From positions 62,001 to 126,000 of the forward strand of contig BQMF02000165.1 of the NCBI GenBank assembly GCA_027922465.2: a stretch of 64,000 bases of DNA, read 5' to 3'. Position 1 is the first letter of the stretch. The number at the start of each line of letters is the position of its first letter. Shown in pieces: positions 30,974 through 41,999 of the stretch. The stretch is from Turritopsis dohrnii. Lineage: Eukaryota; Cnidaria; Hydrozoa; Anthoathecata; Oceaniidae. The translations under genes and the position numbers were made by a program. Below the pieces are notes generated by a model. It ran no database searches and was not told where the DNA came from. It saw nothing but the letters and a program-made list of their open reading frames with translations.

Positions 30974-32269
30974 ATGGCGGCTCTTAACAGAAGGCGATTG
31001 TTGTTGCTTCTCTTATTGAGAAGACGTCGCAGACGAAGAGCAAGACGAGCAAAGGTTTTTAAAAATTTATCGAGAAAAGGACGAATCTGGGTTAGAGAAA
31101 TATTCTCTGAAAGAACATCAAAAGGGGAATACCATACACTAGTACAGGAAATGAGATTACATGATCATCATTACTTTTTTAAGCAATTTAGAATGATACC
31201 TTCTAGGTTTGACCACTTGTTGTCATTGATAAGAGGAAAAATAGCAAAATCTGACACAAGGAGGGAGACTATTACTGCTGCTGAGCGTTTATGTATCACG
31301 CTACGATATTTGGTAACTGGTGATTCACAGATTTCTATAGCATGCAGTTATCGTGTAAGTCCAAGTTCTGTTGGAATAATCATTCATGAAACATGCACAG
31401 CAATCTGGGAAGCATTAATTAATCATGGTTACTTAAGGCCACCTCAAAGCTTAGCGGAGTGGGAAAATGTAGCAAAATCATTTGAGGAATTATGGGATTT
31501 CCCAAACTGTGTGGGAGCTCTTGATGGTAAACACGTGGTAATGCAAGCTCCTGCTGGTGGAGGATCATCATTTTTTAACTACAAAAAGACGCACAGCATT
31601 GTTTTAATGGCAATTTGTAATGCTACTTATCAATTTACATTAATTGATATTGGAGACAGTGGTAGAAATAGTGATGGCGGGGTTTTTGCCAGTAGTAACA
31701 TCGGAATTGCCATCGATGGGAATAAGCTAGGAATACCTCCGCCAAAAAGACTTCCTGGCTCAAATATCGAATGCCCATATGTCTTTGTAGGTGATGAAGC
31801 CTTCCCATTAAAAACATATTTGATTAAGCCATACGCAAGGGCAACATTAAATAACAAAAGGCGAATCTGTAACTATAGAATATCACGGGCAAGAAGAGTG
31901 ATAGAAAATGTTTTTGGAATCTGTACTTCTAGATTTAGAATTTTTCGCAGACCCATAATACGCAAAGTTGAAACAGTAGTTGCAATAACAAAAGCTGTGG
32001 TTGCTCTCCATAATTACTTAATGGTTCATGAGTCAGAGTATTGTCCACCTGGCTATGCGGATGTTTACACGCCATCTGGCTGGCGAGATGGAGATTGGAG
32101 AAGTGAGTTACACAATAATCAAGGTTTACTTTCCATTAATCATCAAGGATCCAATAATTATACTCGTTCTGCTAATGAAGTGAGAGAAATATTTTGTAAC
32201 TATTTCAATTCAGATGCAGGGGCAGTATCATGGCAAAACGAATTAGTTTTTAGAACACAACCATCTTAA
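30974..32269 (+). CDS. Harbinger DDE transposase (HARBI1-like, 431 aa)
   Basis: ATG at 30974 begins MAALNRRRLL, followed by an arginine-rich N terminus (LLRRRRRRRARRAK). The domain shows the HTH region (ERLCITLRYLVTGDSQISIA), then D184 in GALDGKHVV, D225 in FTLIDIGDSGRNSDGG and E311 in RRVIENVFGI, the expected DDE triad. Length is normal for the family and there is no internal stop. It cuts and joins the element ends. In this superfamily it needs the partner MADF/Myb protein for nuclear import and TIR binding. Confidence 0.92.
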   Translation: MAALNRRRLLLLLLLRRRRRRRARRAKVFKNLSRKGRIWVREIFSERTSKGEYHTLVQEMRLHDHHYFFKQFRMIPSRFDHLLSLIRGKIAKSDTRRETITAAERLCITLRYLVTGDSQISIACSYRVSPSSVGIIIHETCTAIWEALINHGYLRPPQSLAEWENVAKSFEELWDFPNCVGALDGKHVVMQAPAGGGSSFFNYKKTHSIVLMAICNATYQFTLIDIGDSGRNSDGGVFASSNIGIAIDGNKLGIPPPKRLPGSNIECPYVFVGDEAFPLKTYLIKPYARATLNNKRRICNYRISRARRVIENVFGICTSRFRIFRRPIIRKVETVVAITKAVVALHNYLMVHESEYCPPGYADVYTPSGWRDGDWRSELHNNQGLLSINHQGSNNYTRSANEVREIFCNYFNSDAGAVSWQNELVFRTQPS

Positions 32270-32807
32270 ATAAAAATGTGTAGAATATATATACAGGAAG
32301 AATTTAACAAAAATATAACACGGATAAAACTATATTTCACAAAAATATCTTTTGATGTTCATTTTTATTAATGAGTCATTTATTACTATGTGAAGTATAG
32401 CTTTACATTTTATAGTTTTACCTGAATGTTATTGGTTCTTTTACCTTCTTGTTTACCATGCACACTTTTTTATAAGCATAGATTTTATAAGCATAGATTT
32501 GTTTCAAGCAGGGTCAAGTATTCGTAAAATTTAAGTGAAAGCAGGGTGAAATTCTTAACATTATTTTTATATAATAATTGTTTGTTTATTTAGTCTTTGT
32601 ATTGGATTGAATTTTCACCCTGAACATATTTTTAAAATATTCTTCGAAAATGACCCTCCTACTCCTGCAAAACATATCCTTATAAAAGAAAGCATGTATT
32701 CAAACAAAACAACATAAGAAACATTATCTAAATCGTTCACAGAAGACTTTTTTTAGTAAACATAACTCTTGTGTATCCAAATCAAAAACAGAAATAACTA
32801 TGCAACA

Positions 32808-33767
32808 CTATTCTTCCGATACTTCGTAGAACAGTTCTTCGATTTTCATTCTAACATAACGTTTCTTTCGATTTGGCAAAGTTTTCATCATTTCCACTAG
32901 ACTTAAACAGAATAATTGGTCCTCATTTGATTCTAGAGGGAAACTATTTTCTTTCTTTTCTTCGACTGTTAAAGCTTTAGCAATCATGGCATCTATTTTC
33001 ATGTCCATATCTCTTTCCCCATCACTATTTTTTCTTCTTTTACTTTTTGGTGGTAAAGATGCTGCCTCTGAACCAACAAAATTAGGTTGTGAATCAGAGA
33101 CATCAGTAGATGATAGATCAGAAGTTTCATTATTAACCAGGTTGATATTGCTAACTGATTTTCGATTTGAAACAACTTCTTTCAGAAAAGATAACTCCTT
33201 AAAAAAGTTGCAAACAGGCAGTTTTGTCGTGGCACCACTCCCTGACTTGGTTAGCTTATCACGACGTTGCAAGCACTTTCGATAATTGTCCTTTAGTTTC
33301 TCCCATTCCTTTTTGAGTACTTCAGCTAAAACATAAGAACAATCATATAAAGTTCAGTATGTAAATTTCAGTATATAGATTCGTATAGACAATACAATAA
33401 GAACTGTAACACCTAACCCACCTTCTTGCTTCAATGCCACACTTATTTCCATCCATGCTCTTTGTTTCATGTTTTTGTCCCTGTAGCTGTTAGAGGATAC
33501 TCTCCATAAACATTCATACGATTGAATTAAATCAATAAGCAATCCATATGCACATTTACAGCATGTGTATTGAGTGGTGAGGAAAGCTGTGGTGTGCTGT
33601 TCTGAGTGTTGCTTTCAAGAGAAGGATGATAGTCTGCAGATCCTTTAATTCTCTCATAAAGAGTTAAGTTTTGAGAAATCATATGATTTTCATCCCCTTC
33701 TTGATCGTATGAAGAATCCATCATGTTTGTTTTGGACTCGCTGGGATTCCCGAATCTGAAAACTGCC
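32808..33767 (-). CDS. Harbinger MADF/BESS DNA-binding partner protein
   Basis: The minus-strand gene begins at ATG 33767 (MAVFRFGNPSESKTN). The MADF domain is LIDLIQSYECLWRVSSNSYR, KQRAWMEISVALKQE, then after a 96-bp intron (33421-33326; GTGGGT donor, ttatgttttag acceptor) VLKKEWEKLKDNYRKCLQRR. The C terminus has an NLS-like SKRRKN and a BESS-like motif (FCLSLVEMMKTLPNRKKRYV, KIEELFYE). The 5' part (to about 33535) is in a different frame from the MADF start, so there is either a second small intron or a one-base indel near 33535. It is predicted to bind the TIRs and assist the transposase. Confidence 0.75.
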
Positions 33768-33978
33768 ATTTTTAAAAAGCGATTCTCGCAATTTGATTGG
33801 TTCAAAATTCAAGATTTCCAGTGGAACGAAAAAAAAAGTTGAAATTTTTCAACTTTCTATTTTTTCCAATTTTTCCGTCAGAAATGCCGATATTTAAAAT
33901 TTTTCTGCTGATTCTGCTATTTTCTCTTGGAAATTTTTCTTATCCGCGGAAATTTTTCTGAGTCTAAACCAGCCTTTA

Positions 33979-35986
33979 CAACCAGTCGCTGGAAATTTCT
34001 CGTGGAAGAGACCTCGTGCAACCGAAAAATGCCTTAATACGCATGCACGTAATGAATGCATGTAAACAAACGCACGAAATATACAAAATACCGCTAGGTT
34101 TGGACAGCAGAAAAAAAAAAAGAAAGAAAAACAAAGCCGGTTTTAAAGTATTTCTTGCTTTCGCAGAAATCCAATAACGTCTCTCATAGCTTGCGTCAAC
34201 CACTGCAAATAAGGTACATCTGCGCAGAACGACAAAAAGGCATCTCCTATTCAAGGACATGTTATTTTTTGCATTGCGGCTAAAACTTACAGGGATATGT
34301 AACATGGATTATTTATGCCGAGTGGGAGACCTGAGAGTGTTCACTAATCGACTGACCACTGATTTAATAAGTTTTGGCCTTGTTTTTGACCCCTACAGTT
34401 GTCCGCTAATTAGAGATCCCACTGTATTTTATTCATCACTACTACCATGGAATGTTAAAATTTTTTGCTTCAGGATTTACATAAGCGTTGTGTCCTCAAA
34501 ATTATCATCTTATGTTTTGCCATTGCAATATATTGGATGATCAAATCTCATTGCAATGTAACATTTTGTGGAGACAATTGAACAAGGGGAAACACAACAA
34601 AAGTTAATTAATTAACAAAGTATATTTTCTTAAGAATTTTCCATATGTTACTAATATGAAACAGACACACTGGTACAACAAATATTTACCAGTGGCAATA
34701 CTGCGCTGTGAACGTAAAATATTCTAACCTCTCAAAGTAGATTTATAAATTAATTACAAAATGTAAAAAAATATCCCTGGTGATGTATGCATAAGTAACT
34801 GCATATAACCAATACTTTGCAGAATGTGTGAACCTATGTTAAATCAAAATGGTTTGAATATTCAACGAGAGATTTTTAATTCAGAATAGATTTCAAGTTC
34901 TTATTCCTAAGGCATTTCTCTATGAAGGCTGACTTTATATTAGGAAGGAATTTTTCATAAAAAGAAATCAAAAGATTAAGGACCAATTCGAAAGTGACTA
35001 GGGATTTATCTTCTCCTAATAACTTAACATCTTTCAAAGAAAGTAACAGGAACTCGATAAAATGGAAGGGAAATCTTTTACATTACATTCCGTCAAAATA
35101 TTTTACTGTGCCCAAAAAAGCACAGTGGATGAAAAAATAAAAGTAACAATACGCGCAGATCAAGGGTAAGGATAATATTATTAAGTTGCCACTTAAAAGA
35201 GCCAGATTCTAACAGTTTTAGTTTAAGTACTTCGATAGTGGGTTGTACTGAAGGTTCTTTAAATCAAAAGCATTTATAAAACATTACAATGTTATCGCGA
35301 GTCTACTGCTTCTTAGAATTTTCTAGAACTTTCGAATTGAATAAGACGATCGTTACTTTATTTGAGAGTCCGAGAATACACAAAACTGGCAAAGAGTTAG
35401 CTTCATCTAACAATCATCAACGCTAACCTGGCAGACAATTTTTTGTCAGTGAATATTAAGTAGAAAAATCTGTCTGTTCTTTCATTTGAAAAAAATCACA
35501 AAAGCTGTGATGCATAATAGAATTGTCACTAAGGTATTGTAATAAATTAAATTTCGAAATTTTGGGTCCAAATCGCCTTGACGGTACCAATAAATCTAAA
35601 AAAAACAGGGGCTTTATGGTTTACCATTTCAAACTATTATTGAGTTAGTTCCCATAAGGGGTTTTCAAAAATAACATTCCTTATGGGCACCATTCACGTG
35701 TTAAATCTACATAAATTTCCGATGATGTGGAATATATAGAAATTCTCCTTAGCCGTCAGATAAGAATAGAAAATCTGTTTTTTTTTGGTTGGCATATACT
35801 TAAACATTCCATCAAACATTTCCTGAACAACGCATCTTACCAGTAAAATATTTGTGATACAATTGAGCAAAATCACAACAGCTAGCAGTAAATGTGTGAA
35901 AGAAAAGTGTATACCAGCGCCAATGATCGTTGCCTAAAACAACATATAGATTACAAAACACAATGCTAATGCTAATCAAGTGGTTT
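33979..35986. other. Gene-free stretch
   Basis: AT-rich. It contains CCGCTAGGTTTGGACAGCAG at 34091, a phrase seen again at 40682 and, altered, at 39853, so it includes repeat-family fragments. No coding exon supported. Confidence 0.35.
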
Positions 35987-36539
35987 AGGGTTCAGAGTGT
36001 ATTTGAAGAGTTTTTCCCCCTGACTTTTCCTGAAAAAAGTACACATTTTCCCTGACTCACATTTAGCCAACTACATCTTTTTCCCGAACTGTCAAAAATT
36101 GAATTATACTACCCTGACTAGGACAACAACAATATTCATTTATGTATGACGTATGCGTTTCAGACAAAAATATAACAGATAAATAATAGGATTAAATAAT
36201 TATCACTTTAAAAACACATGTTAAAATTTTATTTTATTAAAATACGAAGGTTTTCGTAAGAACAGAGTTACATTATCAAGTTAGATCATCTAAAAATATT
36301 CGCTAGCTGTTATTTTCTAAAAAGCATAAATAATTTTCCAGAATGGTTGGACACATTTTTTATATGTGTTAGTAACTACCTAAGTTTTACTTATAGATGA
36401 AATATAATATAGTATTTTTCCTGGACTTTTCCCTGAGCAAAGGAATTTTATAGAAAACCTCCTTGACTATTCCAAGTTTTCCCTGACATTTTTAAATTTT
36501 CCTTTCTTTTCCAGGTTCTCCGGGCTCACTCTGAACCCT
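35987..36539. mobile_element. 553-bp MITE with AGGGTTCAGAGTG inverted ends
   Basis: The left end AGGGTTCAGAGTG (35987-35999) is mirrored perfectly by CACTCTGAACCCT (36527-36539). Subterminal CCCTGACTTTTCC/TTTTCCCTGA phrases repeat on both sides. The interior is non-coding. No matching 8-bp or shorter flank duplication was found, so superfamily is open (ends recall hAT). Confidence 0.7.
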
Positions 36540-37029
36540 GTCGTCATATCGCTGAATATTATATCTGTTTTACGTTGGAAAAACTTAACATACCGACACT
36601 ACAACAATTGTAACAATTGCCAACACATAATTGATGTATTTGTCCTAAAACGGAATGCAATATTGCTGCTAACATTTTCATTCATGACAGCAACATTAAT
36701 ACAGTAGGAAAACATACATAGAAACTTTTGGTTACCTAAAATGAACTGAATGTACAAATTAAAAAAGGTCCCAAATTTTACAGAACACCAGGAACATCAA
36801 TGGTCTTTTTTTAAGATAATCTTACATTTATCAATACAAACATGCATTGTTCGAAAGCTAATTAACATTCGTCGTAATATCTAGCAGAATTAAGTTCACT
36901 AAGGCTTTCTTATATAAAATCAAAATCTGTTTTTCACCACCAATTTAACTGACATCCCATAGTAATCAAGCTTATTGCATTGCGTTCTGTAGATACTATT
37001 TTTTTATGATCTCGCACCATGAAACAAAC

Positions 37030-38240
37030 TGAAAAAAGATGCCCTGACAGGCATAAGGATTTCTGCGAAACCAGCTGAAGCATGAAAAACGAAAGACTAG
37101 TGACATTCTTCAAATTTGAAGATTGAATGACTTCTACAATACAACATCACATTTTTGATCACAAGGAATTTATGAAAGCATAACTGATTGCCCCCGCAGC
37201 GAGCGTAAGCGAGCGAGGAGGCATAGTAGTTTCACGAGATAGGCGAATGTCAGTTTCCGATTTTGTTCTTCATCATCATCATCATCTTCATCCTCCAACT
37301 TTCGTGTTGACGTTACACGGTGGAATACAATTATTAGCTGACTTTGCTTTTTTCCCGTTTCAAAGCATGGTACTGTAAGTGGGAGACAGAATGTTTTTCT
37401 CTTACCTAATTTATTATTATATTATACTATGTTATTTAGGAAGATCGTATGCTAAAATTGCTTAGACATTTTTCGTGTTACTTTTGTGTTGTTTTAGTGA
37501 AGTGAACGACAAGGATTTTGAAGCAGAGCTTCAAATTTTTCTTTCAATAATTTTGTTTAATGCACTGATTTTTGGCGGATCTTCCCTTCAAAAGATTTTA
37601 ATTGGATTTCTGTGTATACAAGAAAGCCATATTACAAATTGTCGTTCTTCGTGTTTTTCTTCTTTGACTGTTTGCTCTTATATACAGAATGTTTTTAAGA
37701 AATCTTAATTTAATCAAAAAAATTATAAAATATGTATCCATGGTTTCAATTCACACATTTCTCTTGTTTGTAGCAAATACTTTCTAATATTACTTGTTAA
37801 GCCTTATTTACACTTTTTGAAAGGTATATTAGCATCAGTGTAACTTAGACCTAAGAGATAACAAAAAGTAACAAAGTTTTGTGCATATTTTCATCTGTTT
37901 AAGTGTAGATCTATTTGGTTTGCATTTTGCAAGTTGGTTTTGAAATGCCAAAAACTGATTTTGTCGAAATATTTAAGCATATAACTTTGCCTCATATCAG
38001 GTCCCAAATCAACCCAAACATTTTTTTCGGCCAAAAACTTGTTTTCGTTTTGGCTGTTAATGTATAGCTTGCTGTCTGTACAAATTGCAATGCTTGAGGG
38101 CGGGGGCATTTTTAGCTAAAGCTACATGCTAGTATATATATATATAGATCAAAAATAGATAAAACAAAATCAGAACTATATATAATAGTTAATCCCGCTA
38201 GAAAGTTTGTCAACTTTTGTTCCCAGGGATGATGGCAATT
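37030..38240. repeat. Composite repeat family, copy A
   Basis: It contains, in order, GATGCCCTGACAGGCATAAG (about 37040), the GCCCCCGCAGCGAGCGTAAG module (37192-37440), about 270 bp of other sequence, an inverted unit (about 37715-38130) and CGCTAGAAAGTTTGTCAAC (38198). The first two modules are in the same orientation as copy B at 62966; the third is inverted relative to it. The unit near 37995-38005 (ATATCAGGTCCCAAATC) is an uninterrupted version of a site that is filled in copy B. Confidence 0.7.
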
Positions 38241-38325
38241 TACCTTTGAAAAAGTGTAAATAGGACTTAACTAAAAACAACATGTCCAACTTTTTTAAAA
38301 ACTTAGAAAATTAGAAAAAACTAGC

Positions 38326-39175
38326 CGCCAAGGCGGCGTCGCTCGCCGCCCATGTCCAATTGCTCTGCATCACTGTATCAATAAACATCAAATTTCCTTA
38401 TAAACGGCTCGTACAACTTGTGTTCAACCAGAAGCAGATTCGAAGTCACAACCTCTGGTAAAACCAATCTTTTATCAGTGTAACAATACACTCAAAACGT
38501 AGAGAGAGAAAACTTCAACTTTTTATTAGCTTTTGTCTTAAAAAAGTTACGCGCTCTAACATGGGTGCTATCAAACGTTAGGGGGAAATCTTTTCTCTTC
38601 TTAAAAAGATCACACGGGAGGAGAAAAAAATGCACGTGCTAAATGAATGAAGTGAATAAAAAACGTTCGATCAGATTAAAATAGATTAAAAGAAATCGAT
38701 TAAAAGAAATTAAGACAACTATTAAAACAAAAGCAAAAAAATATTTTGTTTCTTGATACTCTTTTTTTACCTATCGGTTTTTAAACATTTTGATTGCTCA
38801 AAAAAAGTTCACCAGTCAGGCAAGCTTTAGGATACACTGGCAAACCGCACATGCTGCCACGTTCTGCCACTGCTGCTTTTTGTCCAAAATGTTTAATGAG
38901 TTAGTTTCTTTGTATTTAGTTGATGTATTGTTTTCGAAGCCAAGTCAACGTGGAATATAAAACTAACAATAATAATAAAAACAAAACGTTATTCCTATTA
39001 GTTCATCAGCCCAAAAAAAAGTCAGGTTCGATTCGGGTTGCAATGTATTTGCTTCGAACTCACGTCGCTCACAAAAAAAGAAATAATTTCGCTCACAACT
39101 CAAACTACCATTTTGCGTGACTTACAAACAAACAAACAGACAGACAGACAGAGAATCGGCTATTAATATATAGAT
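38326..39175. repeat. Non-autonomous element with CTAGCCG...CGGCTATTAATATATAG ends
   Basis: The left boundary CTAGCCGCCAAGGCGGCG and the right boundary CAAACAAACAAACAGACAGA, then ATCGGCTATTAATATATAG, resemble the two ends of a dispersed invertebrate element. No coding capacity is seen. Boundaries are tentative. Confidence 0.4.
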
Positions 39176-39200
39176 GTACGCAAAGACGTATATGATCACA

Positions 39201-39460
39201 GGGGCGTAGCAAGACATTTTGAGTTGGGGGGGCTCAATAAATCTCTATTGTTGAAAGAGGCCCCACCATGGTTGGGGCCGTTGCGCCAAGAAATTTTTTG
39301 AAAAATACTACCTCTAGATTGCCTATAAAAGCACTCAAAATCTATAATTTCAACATGATTTTCAATTTTTAGGAAAGGCAAAAACAAATTTCTCATAATT
39401 GACAAAAAAGTTGGGGGGGCTCAAGCCCCCAAGCCCCCCCTAATTCTACGTCCTTGGATC
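39201..39460. repeat. GGGGCGTAG-type MITE
   Basis: The left end AGGGGCGTAGCAAGACA with a G-rich tract faces CTACGTCCTTGG on the right. G/C tracts (GTTGGGGGGGCTCA and AAGCCCCCCC) lie inside both ends. The pattern matches the common AGGGGCGTAGCCAGG repeat of invertebrates. No clear duplication. Confidence 0.5.
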
Positions 39461-39883
39461 AGTCTTTTTATATCCAACTAAATGGTCCAATTAAACTCAT
39501 CGTGTATTTTAGCCTATTGTCTTCGATTTTAATATATGATTTGCATGATTTGCATCCATATCAACCATTGTGAAAACGAGGCTGAGCATGATAAAAAAAT
39601 TTTCAATACAATATAACTTATCAAAAATTTTATGTTGGTTTTCTATTCACAATTCTTCATAGACTTGAATGATGTTTAAAACGATTACATACAAAGATTA
39701 CAACATATTACATACAAAGAAAAGAAATACGCGTAAGGTGCGAATCGTAACCATGGATACACATTCGTGAAAAAGTGGCAAAACACTAAAATACTTATAT
39801 AAAGAATGTTTTGGTAGCTTTCATGTAAAGGCACACACGAAATTTCCAAAAACCGCTACGTACGGACAGCAGAAAAAAAACAA

Positions 39884-40240
39884 CAAAAAGATGCCCTTAC
39901 AGGCATAAGGATTTCTGCGAAAACCTGTAGAAGCGTAAAAAATGAAAGACTAGTGACATTTTTAAATTTTTATGATTGAATGACTTCTACAATACAACAT
40001 CACATTTTTGACGACACACTCCCTAGGAATCCATGAAAGCATAACTGATACATACTATAGATCAAAAATAGAAAAACAAAAATAGTTAACCCGCTAGAAA
40101 GTTTGTCAACCTTTGTTCATCTCCTTGGATGATGGCAATTTATCTTTAAAAAAGTGTAAACAGGGCTTAACTAAAAACAACAGAAGCTTTTGCATACAAA
40201 GAAATACGCGAAGGTGCGAATCATAACCATGGATACGCAT
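39884..40240. repeat. Composite repeat family, copy C
   Basis: It begins GATGCCCTTACAGGCATAAG, then TGACTTCTACAATACAACAT, GAAAGCATAACTGAT, ATAGATCAAAAATAG and CGCTAGAAAGTTTGTCAACC. These phrases recur in copies A (37.0-38.3 kb) and B (63.8-64.0 kb). No gene. Confidence 0.65.
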
Positions 40241-41491
40241 TTTATGTGACAGATTTTTTTTAAAAAAACTATGTAAGAGCGAAAAGAAAAAAAACACAAA
40301 CTTTTTCGAAAAAAATATAAGAAACCAGGTAAAAGCGAAAAAATCATCAGAAATACTATGTTTTGAACTAACTACGTATCTACCTACCTAAGCTAGCTAC
40401 CAAGCATTTAAAAATATAGCTTTTAAAAGGTTTAACGACTTCGATGAATTTTGTTAACTGCAAGAGAGCTTCGAAACACAAGACGTTGTCAACAACAAAC
40501 TTTAAAAATCATAATTTTATTACAAGCAATGCTTCGAATTGGGTGAAACTGAAGTTCTCCATTGTGTTTTTAGTGAGAGAAAGGTCTTTTTTTTCGTGAA
40601 AAAGTGGCAAAACACTAAAATACTTATATAAAGAACGTTTTGGTAGTTTTCATGTAAAAGCACACACGAAATTTCAAAAAACCGCTAGGTTTGGACAGCA
40701 GAAAAAAACAAGAAATGCTTTGCATATTAACAAATCGCGTTAAGGAAGACTTTTAGATCAACATAACACTTATTCTAATGTTACCCTGAACATTCTGAAT
40801 TTCTGAATTCGATATATGATGCCAATCTTCCTGACAAACTTCCAAAATCACAACTGCGAAAAAGAAAACATAGATATGGTGATGCAAAATGCACCATACC
40901 AAAATCAACATAACTGAAATCAGACATTTGTGCTTTAGTTTGATTATAAGTTATTAAGGTTACAGGTTATTTGACAATATGGCATGCACCATGTTTCATA
41001 TTTACAAACATTCTTCACCTGAATTGACATATTCAAGACCAGCATATATCAAAACTCTTTATATACAAAATTCGAAAAAAGATTGAATTATTTATGACAT
41101 TAATTTAATATCATATACATTCCAGGGTATCGTGAAAGTTTGTATACATACGAAATAATGGTGTAACGTAATGTTGTAAAATTCATCTGAAAGACCTAAA
41201 ACATCATTTCTTTGGGGATGAAAAATAATATTAATTCTGATCTTTCAGATATGAGAGTGATTACGACACACATACGTAAATCATATGCTTAAACATTCGA
41301 TATACGTATGTACAGGATGATCCAAACTTACACAAATCTGCACCATGAAACTGAAAGCAGAAATTGTGTTGAATGCAGATTGTGCAATGTTTTGAATTTG
41401 TAGTTGCCACAGTACATGGTGAGTAGGAAGGCTGTTCGTAGTAAGAAGTAAAAGTTAAAAACTGATACCGTTGATAAAAAGGTTAATTAAA
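40241..41491. other. Gene-free stretch
   Basis: AT-rich, with a second CGCTAGGTTTGGACAGCAGAA copy at 40684 and a duplicated phrase shared with 39764 (GTGAAAAAGTGGCAAAACAC at 40595). No exon recognised. Confidence 0.4.
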
Positions 41492-41499
41492 ACAAAAAG

Positions 41500-41826
41500 G
41501 GCGCTATTTCCTTTTCGCACCCCCACCTTTTTTTCACTGAAAACCGTTCTACACAACACAAGGAACGTGCGCATAGTGAAAAAAGAAGAAGAAGATAAAG
41601 TAATAAAAGATACATTTAAAGATATGAATATGGTTAAATTTCAAGCTGTCAAGAGAAAAGTTCAATTAACCGATTTGCCCCCACAATGTATCTGCCACAT
41701 TTTTTTTACTATTGGCTCTTCATCACGAAGATGAAATAAACCTAATCCTAACCCTAACCGTAACCCTGATCCGAAAATATCCTAGACGGAGAGTGCTGCA
41801 AAATCAAAAGGAAAGGAAATAGCGCC
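41500..41826. mobile_element. 327-bp MITE, 15-bp TIR, 8-bp TSD (hAT-type)
   Basis: The left TIR GGCGCTATTTCCTTT (41500-41514) is matched perfectly by the right end (41812-41826). ACAAAAAG flanks both sides exactly (41492-41499 and 41827-41834). An 8-bp duplication fits hAT. Inside is a telomere-like tract (CCTAATCCTAACCCTAACCG and more, 41741-41768). The small open frame across it is not considered a gene. Confidence 0.88.
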
Positions 41827-41999
41827 ACAAAAAGTATATAAATAAATTATACTGCGGGCTAACCAAATGATGGCATACAAATTCATTTAAATAGCTAGAG
41901 AAACATCAATTATAAGTGATGCAGTAGACAGACATTCTTGATGTTGGAACTGAGAAGGACATTGAGCTGAGCTGTACTAATCCAGGAGGGCTTAAAAAG

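Larger units (their letters stand above)
30857..33975 (+). mobile_element. PIF/Harbinger transposon, 3,119 bp, TTA duplication
   Basis: The left end AGGCCAGTTTAGACTCAGAA (30857 onward) and the right end (…TTCTGAGTCTAAACCAGCCT, to 33975) form inverted repeats of about 48 bp with scattered mismatches (shared GTTTAGACTCAGAAAA and AAGAAAAATTTCC). TTA flanks both ends (30854-30856 and 33976-33978), the TWA-type 3-bp duplication of this superfamily. The two genes, DDE transposase and a MADF-type DNA-binding protein, point toward each other, which is the usual two-gene Harbinger organisation. Confidence 0.93.

Noticed and set aside
32986..33285. Plus-strand frame of 99 codons
   Set aside because: Shadow of the Harbinger MADF/BESS protein on the minus strand.
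37192..37240. GC-rich GCGAGCGTAAGCGAGCGAGG as bacterial contamination
   Set aside because: The same module recurs at 62966 within AT-rich animal repeats, so it is part of a repeat family.
41471..41734. Plus-strand frame across the 41.5-kb MITE
   Set aside because: It crosses the TSD/TIR boundary and the telomere-like region; no domain.
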